Origin: Clostridiales bacterium
Lineage (GTDB): Bacteria > Bacillota > Clostridia > Oscillospirales > QAMX01
Direction: 5' to 3'
Assembly (NCBI GenBank): GCA_012841675.1
Contig: DUUG01000272.1
Coordinates: 1 to 9,755, forward strand
DNA length: 9,755 bases
This document shows positions 1 through 6,435 of this stretch, one piece after another. Made by a program: the position numbers and the translations under genes. The notes beneath the pieces are model-generated. The model searched no databases. It worked only from the letters and a program-made list of their open reading frames with translations, and was not told the DNA's origin. Each line of letters starts with the position of its first letter. Within the stretch, counting starts at the first letter, position 1.

Positions 1-158
1 CCCTTCATTTCTACAGCCTCCATTTCCTCTGCCTTTATTTTACAGCATAAGTGGAAACTGTGCAGTTGTTGGCGTGAAAGTGTGCACTTTGTGGCGAAAT
101 AGTGTGTAGTTCTAGTGGCGGAAAAGTGTGCAGTTTATTTTACCATTTACAAGTAGCA
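1..158 (-). mobile_element. Terminal part of an IS21-family-like insertion sequence
   Basis: Seen: four imperfect direct repeats at 51-137 (separate entry), then an AT-rich stretch ending in TTTACA at 151 or AGCA at 158. Read on the minus strand the element would begin with TG, as IS21-family elements do. About 140 bases inside, on the minus strand, GGAGG (17-21) lies 8 bases before an ATG (8 to 6), a plausible start for the transposase gene istA, whose body is off the window. Tandem boxes near the terminus are known from IS21-family ends, where the transposase binds. The exact end is uncertain: position 151 would leave an in-frame TAG (154-156) in the interrupted gene, and position 158 would not. 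The family assignment is pattern recognition; no transposase sequence can be read here. Confidence 0.55.
51..137. repeat. Four tandem 22-24 bp transposase-binding-type repeats
   Basis: The box TGTGCAGTT or a one-base variant occurs at 59-67, 81-89, 103-111 and 127-135, with spacings of 22, 22 and 24 bases. Each box is preceded by a GTGGCGAAA-like segment (51-57, 71-79, 91-99, 115-124). The consensus unit is about GTGGCGAAAA-TGTGCAGTTT. The regular spacing of two helical turns fits binding of several transposase protomers on one face of the DNA at an IS21-type end. They stop about 15-20 bases before the supposed element end. Confidence 0.65.
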
Positions 159-171
159 AAACCTGCATCGG

Positions 172-519
172 ATGGAGAAAAAATACACCTTTGCCAAGGA
201 AGCAATCCCGCGCCATGGCGAGCCTGTGGCGGACACGTCTCATCAATTATTTGCTTTATGCCAGAAAGACGGGGTGGACCATTTGATTTACGCGGGGTTT
301 GCCATCAACATGTGTCTTTTAGTTTCGCCCGGCGGCATGGTGGACATGAGCCGGCGGGGGCTTTTGTGCTCGGCATTTTCCGATGCCGTAACGGCGGTGG
401 AAAACAAAGAGACGGCGGTGCAGGAGCTTTGCAAGCAGACGGCTTTATGGTATCTTTCGGTTTTGTTCGGATTTGTGTACAACACAGAGGATTTTATCAA
501 GGCCATTAGCGCAAGTTAG
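172..519 (+). pseudogene. Isochorismatase-family cysteine hydrolase, 5'-truncated remnant
   Basis: This is the C-terminal half (115 residues from the first ATG) of an isochorismatase-like cysteine hydrolase, a family of intracellular hydrolases acting on amides, carbamoyl compounds or isochorismate. Seen: the GFAINMC segment (42-48), which carries the family's catalytic Cys (Cys48), then the MVDMSRRG helix and the SDAVTAVEN segment (70-78). The N-terminal strand with the catalytic Asp and the Lys of the triad are absent; full members are roughly 180-220 residues. Family-like sequence continues in frame upstream to about 157, then meets the IS end, so the ATG at 172 is probably an internal Met. 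The stop lies 5 bases before the ATG of the amidohydrolase gene, so the two were once an operon. Substrate unknown. The remnant is probably inactive. Confidence 0.75.
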
Positions 520-524
520 GGGGA

Positions 525-2132
525 ATGATTGTGCAGAGAAAATATATTGATATCCATGCCGCCATGGGGCGCACCAACTTCAAAGAGCCGGAGATTCCGT
601 ACACGGCGGAGCAATTAAAGGAAGAAATGGCCTACTACCGGATGCACGGCGCTTTAATTACAAGCCAAAATGCAAAGGACTATTCGCCGGTCATGGGCAA
701 TAAACAGGTTTTGAAGGCCGTATCGGAAAATCCGCGCCTTTTTGCCGCGGCGGTGATCATCCCGGATTTCCGCTTTGAAATGCGGGAGGGGGAAACGTAC
801 CTGCAGACACTGGCGGACGCGGGGGTGCGCGCTTTTAAAATGTACCCTTCTGCCTTCCAGCATGGGTTCGACCCCTTTACATTGGAAGAAACGGCGGAAT
901 TTATGGCAGCAAGAAACATTCCGCTTATGGTAAACGCCTACGACGTAAAATTTGAAGACATCCGGCAGGTGCTTTCGGCGTTTCCGAAGTTGAATATTGT
1001 AATGTGCAACGCCTACTGGTCGGCCAACCGGCAGGTCTTTCCCATGATGGAGAGATTTGAAAACCTGTATATGGATATTAGCGGCAACCAGGCCAATGAT
1101 ATTCTCCCCCTTTGCAAGCAGTATTTCGGCGTTGACCGGGTTTTGTTCGGCTCTGACTATCCCAACAAGGTCACGGGCGGAATCAAGGCGCTGGTGGAGT
1201 ATTCAGGTCTGTCCGAGGAGGAGAAAAACAAGGTGGCCGCCGAAAACGCCGCCAAGCTTTTCCGAATCGATCTGGATGCGTTGCCTTTGTACGAGGAAAG
1301 CAAATGCCGCTTAGATACGCTGGCGAAAAAAATGGACGAAGGCCGCCCCTTGTCCGACGTGCTAGTCATTGACGCTCATACCCATATGGTGGATGGTGCC
1401 CATGAAGTCATCTCCTCCACGCCCATCTACCACGGCGATGCCGATGCCATGGTGCAAAAGATGGATTCTTTAGGCATAGACACGATTTTGGTAAGCCCGT
1501 GGGAGGGGATTACCACCGTGGAAACCGCCAACGAAACGGCACAGGCCGCATGCGAAAAATATCCCGGCCGTGTGTTGGCCTACGCCACCTATAACCCCCA
1601 TTATCCCGAGGACTTAGAAAAGGTTATCGAATTTTACCATGAAGAATGCCGGTTTGTGGGGATTAAGCCCTACCCGCCTCATCATAAGCTGAGCCTCAAA
1701 GATACAAGGTATGAGCGGTGGTTTGCCTACGGCAACGAAAACCGGCTTTTGATGCTGATCCACGCAGACAATCCGGACACGATTCGAACCGTTGACGAGC
1801 TTTCTGAGGTATACCCCGAAATTTCCTTTATCCTAGCCCATGGGGGCATGTCGTACCCCATTGCCCGAAAGGCGGCGGAAGTAGCCAAAAAACGCGCCAA
1901 CGTGTATGTGGAAATTACGTATACGGCGCTGACAAACGGCGTTGTGGAGTATTTAGTGGCCGAAGCCGGGGCGGATAAGGTGCTTTACGGGTCGGATATG
2001 CCCATGCGGGACCCGGCACCGCAGCTTGCTTGGGTTTGCTATGCGAAAATACCCGAAGCCGACAAGCGGAAAATCCTCGGTGGAAACGCGAAACGTCTGC
2101 TAATGCGCTGTTTTACCAAAGGGGAAAGCTAG
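525..2132 (+). CDS. Double-barrel amidohydrolase (two fused Amidohydro_2 / COG2159 domains)
   Basis: A metal-dependent hydrolase of the amidohydrolase superfamily, expected in the cytoplasm (no signal peptide). Two homologous TIM-barrel units are fused: residues about 7-250 and 281-530. The second has the full metal set: HTH (His285, His287), Lys381 in GIKPYP, His413 in LIHAD, His439 in ILAHGG and Asp491 in LYGSDMP. The first keeps His11, Lys105 and Asp211 (LFGSDYP), but has HAA for HxH, Asn137 where the barrel His is expected and CNAYW where the AHGG strand is expected, so it looks catalytically degenerate. Start: AGGGGG (518-523) is only 1 base from ATG 525 but 7 bases from GTG 531, so the third codon (533-residue product) may be the true start. 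It follows the cysteine hydrolase remnant by 5 bases, suggesting a former shared amide-type degradation pathway. Typical family members are single-barrel, about 250-300 residues. Substrate unknown. Confidence 0.85.
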   Translation: MIVQRKYIDIHAAMGRTNFKEPEIPYTAEQLKEEMAYYRMHGALITSQNAKDYSPVMGNKQVLKAVSENPRLFAAAVIIPDFRFEMREGETYLQTLADAGVRAFKMYPSAFQHGFDPFTLEETAEFMAARNIPLMVNAYDVKFEDIRQVLSAFPKLNIVMCNAYWSANRQVFPMMERFENLYMDISGNQANDILPLCKQYFGVDRVLFGSDYPNKVTGGIKALVEYSGLSEEEKNKVAAENAAKLFRIDLDALPLYEESKCRLDTLAKKMDEGRPLSDVLVIDAHTHMVDGAHEVISSTPIYHGDADAMVQKMDSLGIDTILVSPWEGITTVETANETAQAACEKYPGRVLAYATYNPHYPEDLEKVIEFYHEECRFVGIKPYPPHHKLSLKDTRYERWFAYGNENRLLMLIHADNPDTIRTVDELSEVYPEISFILAHGGMSYPIARKAAEVAKKRANVYVEITYTALTNGVVEYLVAEAGADKVLYGSDMPMRDPAPQLAWVCYAKIPEADKRKILGGNAKRLLMRCFTKGES

Positions 2133-2273
2133 ACGGGAAAATACAGGTTGCTGACGTAGCTTTCGGAAGATAAATGCCGGGAAATCAAGAAAAATGGAGA
2201 TATGCTTTCCTGTTTTGGCAGAATGACATGATTTTCCGAAAAACAGGGATAATTTCATAAATAAAATGCCGTA

Positions 2274-2302
2274 TTGCGTTTTCAAACCGTTTCCTCTATA
2301 AT
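2274..2302 (+). promoter_or_regulatory. SigA-type promoter of the C39-like lipoprotein gene
   Basis: A perfect TATAAT at 2297-2302 lies 17 bases after TTGCGT (2274-2279, three of six consensus bases). Transcription would start near 2309, about 43 bases before the ATG at 2352. One arm of a 9-bp inverted repeat (2287-2295) lies in the spacer, so access to the promoter could be controlled by a DNA-binding protein. Confidence 0.6.
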
Positions 2303-2341
2303 CCTCCCATGCGCTTGCAGCGCAAATTTATTAGGAAACGG
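2287..2341. repeat. 9-bp inverted repeat flanking the lipoprotein leader, with inner hairpin
   Basis: CCGTTTCCT (2287-2295) and AGGAAACGG (2333-2341) are exact reverse complements, 37 bases apart. The left arm is in the promoter spacer, upstream of the likely transcript start; the right arm overlaps the ribosome binding site GGAG (2340-2343). Between them TGCGCT-TGC-AGCGCA (2310-2324) can form a 6-bp hairpin at the 5' end of the message. The arms cannot pair in the RNA, so a paired DNA operator is the likelier reading. No regulator is identified. Confidence 0.45.
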
Positions 2342-2351
2342 AGATCGAGAG

Positions 2352-3137
2352 ATGAAAAAAACTGTCACTGTTGCGCTGGCCCTTTGCCTTACCCTATTAT
2401 TTGGGTGCGCCAATGACAAACCGGCCGAAAGTGCCATGACCGAAAGCAAGTATGGAAACGAGATGAAAATCCCCTATGCCGTGGATCTTTCCCCCGAAGA
2501 CGGGGCCGATTCGGTAGAGCGGCAGGGCGACCATGTAAACTCGCCCTACTATGCCCATCCCGACTTTTTCCGCATGCAGTCTACCGACACGCTGACTATT
2601 TTAACCGGCTTCAAAACCATGCAGCAAACAAGCGAATGGGCCTGCGGCGTAACGTCGGCTCTGATGGTGCTGCACTGGTATGACGCGCTAGGCGACTGGA
2701 ATGAGGAAACCCTTGCCGCTTTGCGCCATAAGCTGACGGGAGAGCTGGAAGGATATCCGGGGACTACCTTACAGCAGGCCATGGATATTTTCGACGGCGT
2801 GGGCAATTTTACATATACGACGACTCTGGATAAGCCTGACATATGGATGGACGACATCCAAAACTGGCTCAAAGAAGGCGTTCCCGTGATGATCTGCTGG
2901 AACGACTGGGGCGGCCACTGGCAGGTGATCATTGGTTACGACACCATGGGAACGGAAACGGAGGCCGACGACGTGTTTATTGTGGCGGATCCCTACGATA
3001 CCACCGACCACAACCAAGACGGCTACGGCATTATTCCGGCGGAACGGTTTATGTACAACTTTTCCATGTACGGCCAATTCCCCGAAGAAGAAGGCGGCAG
3101 CGATATGTTGTATATCGCCGCAAAACCCGTACCATAA
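2352..3137 (+). CDS. C39-like cysteine peptidase lipoprotein
   Basis: A 261-residue lipoprotein anchored on the outer face of the membrane. A lipoprotein signal with lipobox LFGC puts the lipidated residue at Cys19, followed by a flexible acidic linker to about residue 60. The rest is a Peptidase_C39-like (papain-fold) domain. Visible catalytic candidates are Gln92 (oxyanion position, six before the Cys as in papain), Cys98 in WACGVTSA, His189 in GGHWQVIIGYD and Asp213 in VADPYD. Bacteriocin-processing C39 domains are fused to ABC transporters; this one is free-standing, so a role in cell-envelope or extracellular peptide cleavage is inference. Start: ATG 2352 has GGAG (2340-2343) 8 bases upstream and begins the signal peptide; an upstream in-frame ATG at 2274 lies inside the promoter and is rejected. 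It is a single-gene unit between a promoter and a strong terminator. Confidence 0.85.
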   Translation: MKKTVTVALALCLTLLFGCANDKPAESAMTESKYGNEMKIPYAVDLSPEDGADSVERQGDHVNSPYYAHPDFFRMQSTDTLTILTGFKTMQQTSEWACGVTSALMVLHWYDALGDWNEETLAALRHKLTGELEGYPGTTLQQAMDIFDGVGNFTYTTTLDKPDIWMDDIQNWLKEGVPVMICWNDWGGHWQVIIGYDTMGTETEADDVFIVADPYDTTDHNQDGYGIIPAERFMYNFSMYGQFPEEEGGSDMLYIAAKPVP

Positions 3138-3164
3138 GCCCGGCTTAGGGCCTGTTTAAAAAAT

Positions 3165-3203
3165 AAAATGGCATAGTTGGTTTATAACCAACTATGCCAT
3201 TTT
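3165..3203. terminator. Bidirectional hairpin terminator, 18-bp perfect stem
   Basis: The arms at 3165-3182 and 3186-3203 are perfect reverse complements with a 3-base loop (TAT). The right side continues in a T run to 3204 and the left side is preceded by a run of A, so it can stop transcription from either strand. It lies 27 bases after the lipoprotein stop and about 170 bases after the stop of the opposing GGDEF gene, separating convergent genes. A stem of 18 perfect base pairs is long for a terminator. Confidence 0.85.
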
Positions 3204-3204
3204 T

Positions 3205-3372
3205 GCTTTGCGGCGGAAGCGATGGGGCATATCAACGCCATGGAATGCACTGTCAAACCGCCCATTGCTCTTGCAGAAGTTTTTTCAACAAACGTCCGGG
3301 GAATCCCGCTGCCGGCTTGTCGGCTACCGAAGGAAGATCCGCTTTGTTTTCACCGGAATTCTGTTTTGGGAT
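3205..3372. other. Intergenic stretch between convergent genes, no gene recognised
   Basis: These 168 bases lie between the hairpin terminator and the stop codon of the GGDEF gene. Overlapping short open frames of 60-69 codons exist on the plus strand, but none has a ribosome binding site or a recognisable protein. A small self-complementary patch (GCCGGCTTGTCGGC) is present. It may be the 3' untranslated tail of the GGDEF transcript or decayed sequence. Confidence 0.4.
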
Positions 3373-4614
3373 TTAAGTAGCTACACAATTTCGCCCTTTG
3401 GCTTTTGCCTTGTATAAAGCGTCGTCCGCCATCTTTAAAATATCTTCTATATCGTTGACATCGGCATTGCCATGGATGGCTGCCAGTCCGATGCTTACCG
3501 AAAAAGCGATTTCCTGTCCCTCGTAGATCACTTTTTTTCGAGATACCGTCTCTCTGCATTTTTCCGCGGCCTCTTTCGCTTCTTCCAAAGAAGCGTTTTT
3601 TAAAACCACGGCGAATTCCTCTCCTCCTATGCGCCCGGCGATATGGGTTTTTCGGAAACTGGTCAAAAGAATGCTTCCCATTTCGCGAATGACTTCATCT
3701 CCCGCCGCGTGTCCGAAGGTATCGTTGATGGTCTTGAAATTATCCAAATCCATAATCAACAGGGACAGATCCTCATGATTTCTTTTGGCCCGTGCAAATT
3801 CCTTTTTTGCCAGATTCATAAATTCTGCCCGGTTATAAAGGCCGCTTAAAGAATCTGTGGTGGCCAGAAGCTTCAGCTTCTCCTGTATTTTCCTTTCTTC
3901 CGTAACGTCGCGGATAGATTTCAGCATTCTCGTATTGCTGTCCTGGGGGTCTCCCAACGGTACTACGTCAATCTCAAAAAAACGCTCCTCTCCCTCTATC
4001 ATCAAAGAAAAGTCGCGGCTGTCCTCGCTTTCGAAGATTTCCAGCAACTTTGGCTCTCTTGCAAGAAGATGTTCTAAGGGATAATGGTTCAGGGAAATGT
4101 GTATGGCTTTGAAAAACGTTTCGGCGGCCTTGTTGTAGTCGATGATCCTTTTCCCCGGGCCCAGCACTACCATGCCGGCAAAGTTGTTTTCAAAGATGGT
4201 TTCCCGGGCCAAAGTCCGTATTTCCAAAAAATCGTATTTCAAAATGCCGTAGCTGATAATCAGCAGAGAAATAGGCATAATCAAAGCGGAATAATCAATA
4301 TTCCATGCGCCAAAAGTGAAAAGAATGAGCACAATACCCATAAACGGCAGCAAAGAAGCAAACAAAAAGACCAAAAAATGGGGCTTGGTATAACCGGCCT
4401 TGTTTTTCAAATATCCCACGAGGTAAATGACAACGGTAAGAAGCAGGCACAATATGGTATAAGAAATGTTAACGTAATACCAAAATCCTCTTTCCATATA
4501 CAGGGAATAATATCCCAAAAACTGCCGTATTTCCCATTTTTTCGTATAAAACAAATGGTGCCACGAGTTGGTAAGCCGCATTAAAAAAGTTATGCCCGGC
4601 CCAGCAAAAAGCAA
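3373..4614 (-). CDS. PAS-GGDEF diguanylate cyclase with shortened 7TM sensor
   Basis: A membrane-bound signalling protein predicted to make cyclic di-GMP from GTP. Order: the C-terminal part of a histidine-kinase-type 7TM sensor (LTNSWHHLFY at 14-23, helices near 48-68, 78-102 and 106-125), a PAS domain at about 133-245 and a GGDEF domain at about 246-413. The active site looks intact: GGEEF 330-334, Asp289 in MDLDNFK, NDTFGHAAGD at 297-306. The product-inhibition I-site RxxD is RKTH (321-324), with His in place of Asp. The only start in this position is TTG at 4614, with no ribosome binding site; in-frame coding continues back to a stop at 4684-4686, and the 7TM domain lacks its first helices. 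The gene is probably N-terminally damaged, or the true start lies across a frameshift (see 4632-4799). It follows the GH32 gene on the same strand by 268 bases. Confidence 0.75.
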   Translation of the reverse strand: MLFAGPGITFLMRLTNSWHHLFYTKKWEIRQFLGYYSLYMERGFWYYVNISYTILCLLLTVVIYLVGYLKNKAGYTKPHFLVFLFASLLPFMGIVLILFTFGAWNIDYSALIMPISLLIISYGILKYDFLEIRTLARETIFENNFAGMVVLGPGKRIIDYNKAAETFFKAIHISLNHYPLEHLLAREPKLLEIFESEDSRDFSLMIEGEERFFEIDVVPLGDPQDSNTRMLKSIRDVTEERKIQEKLKLLATTDSLSGLYNRAEFMNLAKKEFARAKRNHEDLSLLIMDLDNFKTINDTFGHAAGDEVIREMGSILLTSFRKTHIAGRIGGEEFAVVLKNASLEEAKEAAEKCRETVSRKKVIYEGQEIAFSVSIGLAAIHGNADVNDIEDILKMADDALYKAKAKGRNCVAT

Positions 4615-4631
4615 AACTGCTATCTGGGTTT

Positions 4632-4799
4632 TTAGGGAGTAGATGGTTTTTGTATAGAGAAGAAAATCATTTCCCGCAGGTTGTTATTGTTGATAATCAT
4701 TAAATAAAGCTTTTCGTCTTTTAGGAAAATTTGCGCCATAATGGCCGTAAAACACACAAGAAATAATGCGTCAACTACAAAACGGTTACAAAAGCGCAT
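4632..4799 (-). pseudogene. Frameshifted N-terminal remnant of the 7TM-GGDEF gene
   Basis: A 55-codon frame from ATG 4799 to a TAA at 4634-4632, in a different frame from the GGDEF gene and overlapping its in-frame extension. It encodes a hydrophobic stretch (VVDALFLVCFTAIMAQIFL) followed by LKDEKLYLM and an Asn-rich run, which resembles the second helix and following loop of 7TM sensor domains. The GGDEF frame resumes that topology at FLLYTKTIYSLK (near 4670-4635). A frameshift or small deletion around 4655-4685, next to the AAC-repeat stretch, would explain both. The first helix of the family is not seen upstream. Assignment is inference from hydrophobicity and position. Confidence 0.4.
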
Positions 4800-4882
4800 G
4801 TATTTTGTGCATATTTCCCATATCCCTAAGCCGTTGGCGGAAGGAAAAGCTTTGCTCTTTGTTCTTTTGCGAAGGACGGCGT

Positions 4883-6325
4883 TTAAATCGGCCAGATGGA
4901 GCGCAAGGGATGCACTTCTTCTTTGAGCACATCGGCGTTTTCAAACGCAAAAAGGGGCTTTTCATAATCGGCCACAAAGCCAAAGGCGCCGAACCGTTCG
5001 CCGCCGTTTACATAGATCTCACAGCCCATTTTGTCGATGATCATGGAAAGCTCCGTTTCGCCGGCGAAAGGAAGGGCAAACTTTTCACCGCAAACGAAAA
5101 TAGCCGCGTTTTCGTGCAGAAAGGCTCTCAGCGTAACGTGAAAAGCGGTGGGCTCTCCGTCGGTGTAGAGGTTTTGCAGCTCGGCAATAGGCGAGGCGGT
5201 TAAAACAAAGCCTTCTTCCTTGCGTCGAAGCTTCATTTCCACCGGGAAGGTCATCTGGCAGTTAAAGGGCGTGCCGGGAATATCGGTTCGGTTCCAGGAA
5301 ATGCGGATTCTCCGGTTATCTATGCCCGAGAAGGTTTGGGAAGCATACGCCCGGTTGTTGCCGAAGGACAGGGCTTTGGCGTTGCCTTCCGGCACAAAAA
5401 GCCCGTTTGCAAACTGCCCGACAAAATACGTATCGGACGCGCCGGAGAGAATCCAGCGGCGGTTGCCTTCCTCGTCGGTTAAGGGGTAAAAGTCGGGGCA
5501 TTCGGCGTCGTTGGGCAGGGTTATGGTTTGAAACTGGTTCCAATCCAGCAGATTGTCCGAGCCGAAGAGGGCAAAATCTCTGGTGCCGCCGTCTAAGTAC
5601 AACGCCATGACAAAGGCGTTTATTTCCTCGCACCAAATGACCTTGGGATCCCGGTTGTTGCCGGCTAAATTGGGGATAATGGGGTTTTTGGCGTATTTCT
5701 GGAAGGTTTTTCCCCGATCCTTCGAAAAGGCAAGGCACTGGGTGTACCTGTCCGGCGTACTGCCTGCCGTTGTGTAAAACAAAAGCACAGGCGGGGCGGT
5801 TTTGTCGCCGAGGCCGGATACGTTGTCCATATCCTCAATGGCGCTGCCGGAGAACATGGTGCCATGCTCGTCGGGGAAGAGGGCGATATCTTGCTCCTCC
5901 CAGTGCAAAAGGTCGGCGCTTACGGCGTGGCCCCAGTGCATATTCTGCCAAACGGCGTCGGCGGGGTTGTGCTGATAGAAGAGATGGTAGGTATCGCCGA
6001 CTTTCACAAGGCCGTTGGGGTCGTTAAGCCAGCCCTGCCGGGAGGAAAAATGCACCTGGGGGCGGAGAGGCTCGGCGTAGAGGTTGGGAATCTCCATCCG
6101 GTTCGCCGTTTTAAGGGGAAACACGGGGGAAATTTCCGATTCGATGCCAATATAGGCCGACACGTCAATATGCATATGCCAAACGGGGTTGGACGCATCC
6201 AGCCGCACCTGCAGTTGGTAGGGCTGGCGGTTTTTTGCCGAAATCGTCAGCGTTTGCCAGGGTGCCTTTGGGTTTATGGGGACCAGAAGATATTTTTCCG
6301 AAAAAACCGTCGTTTGCTTTTCCAT
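4883..6325 (-). CDS. GH32 beta-fructosidase (sucrose-6-phosphate hydrolase / levanase type)
   Basis: A 480-residue glycoside hydrolase family 32 enzyme that hydrolyses terminal beta-fructosyl bonds of sucrose, sucrose phosphate or fructo-oligosaccharides. There is no signal peptide, so it should act on imported sugar. All three catalytic motifs are visible: WLNDPNG with nucleophile Asp102, RDP (225-227) with the transition-state Asp226, and ECPDFYP with acid/base Glu275. The five-blade propeller spans about 90-360, followed by a GH32 C-terminal beta-sandwich to 480 (IYVNGGERFGAF near 437-448). An extra N-terminal module of about 85 residues precedes the propeller, as in some levanase-like members. 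Start: ATG 6325 has GTGAGGG 4 bases upstream. It has its own promoter after the DUF4838 terminator. No PTS or ABC importer is in view, so phosphorylated versus free substrate cannot be decided. Confidence 0.9.
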   Translation of the reverse strand: MEKQTTVFSEKYLLVPINPKAPWQTLTISAKNRQPYQLQVRLDASNPVWHMHIDVSAYIGIESEISPVFPLKTANRMEIPNLYAEPLRPQVHFSSRQGWLNDPNGLVKVGDTYHLFYQHNPADAVWQNMHWGHAVSADLLHWEEQDIALFPDEHGTMFSGSAIEDMDNVSGLGDKTAPPVLLFYTTAGSTPDRYTQCLAFSKDRGKTFQKYAKNPIIPNLAGNNRDPKVIWCEEINAFVMALYLDGGTRDFALFGSDNLLDWNQFQTITLPNDAECPDFYPLTDEEGNRRWILSGASDTYFVGQFANGLFVPEGNAKALSFGNNRAYASQTFSGIDNRRIRISWNRTDIPGTPFNCQMTFPVEMKLRRKEEGFVLTASPIAELQNLYTDGEPTAFHVTLRAFLHENAAIFVCGEKFALPFAGETELSMIIDKMGCEIYVNGGERFGAFGFVADYEKPLFAFENADVLKEEVHPLRSIWPI

Positions 6326-6366
6326 TTTCCCTCACCTTTTGCCATAATTTTGCGGACATCCAGAAA

Positions 6367-6395
6367 AGTATAGCGATTCTTTTATAAAAAGTCAA
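6367..6395 (-). promoter_or_regulatory. SigA-type promoter of the GH32 gene
   Basis: On the minus strand TTGACT (6395-6390, five of six consensus bases), then a 17-base AT-rich spacer, then TATACT (6372-6367, five of six). Transcription would begin near 6360, some 35 bases before the GH32 ATG. The first two bases of the -35 box are also the last two of the DUF4838 terminator stem, so terminator and promoter abut with no spacer. Confidence 0.7.
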
Positions 6396-6423
6396 ACCGG
6401 ACAGGAGGGCCCCTGTCCGGTTT
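6394..6423 (-). terminator. Rho-independent terminator of the DUF4838 gene
   Basis: A 12-bp GC-rich stem (6394-6405 with 6412-6423, AAACCGGACAGG and its complement) has a 6-base loop and, on the minus strand, is followed by GACTTTTT. It begins 13 bases after the DUF4838 stop codon. It would end the DUF4838 transcript before the GH32 gene, which then relies on its own promoter unless readthrough occurs. Confidence 0.85.
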
Positions 6424-6435
6424 AAGTTCGTCGAT

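Noticed and set aside
51..137. CRISPR-like direct repeats
   Set aside because: Units are 22-24 bases end to end with no unique spacers; they fit an IS21-type transposase-binding array.
102..509. 135-codon plus-strand frame
   Set aside because: It starts inside the transposon repeats and overlaps the cysteine hydrolase remnant, whose frame has clear family motifs.
2209..2247. CCTGTTTT/AAAACAGG inverted repeat after the amidohydrolase gene
   Set aside because: An 8-bp AT-rich stem with a 23-base loop and no T run is a poor terminator; probably chance.
2274..2351. Upstream ATG extension of the lipoprotein gene
   Set aside because: The extension covers the -35 and -10 boxes, lacks a ribosome binding site and would bury the lipoprotein signal peptide.
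4084..4584. 166-codon open frame on the plus strand
   Set aside because: Antisense to the membrane and PAS part of the GGDEF gene; low-complexity Gln/Lys/Asn-rich product and no start signal.
5864..6373. 169-codon open frame on the plus strand
   Set aside because: It lies antisense over the N-terminal half of the GH32 gene, has no ribosome binding site and no family resemblance; it mirrors the codon structure of the real gene.
6340..6400. Catabolite-repression (cre) site near the GH32 promoter
   Set aside because: The closest match around AATCGCTATAC departs from the TGNAANCGNTNNCA consensus at several fixed positions.
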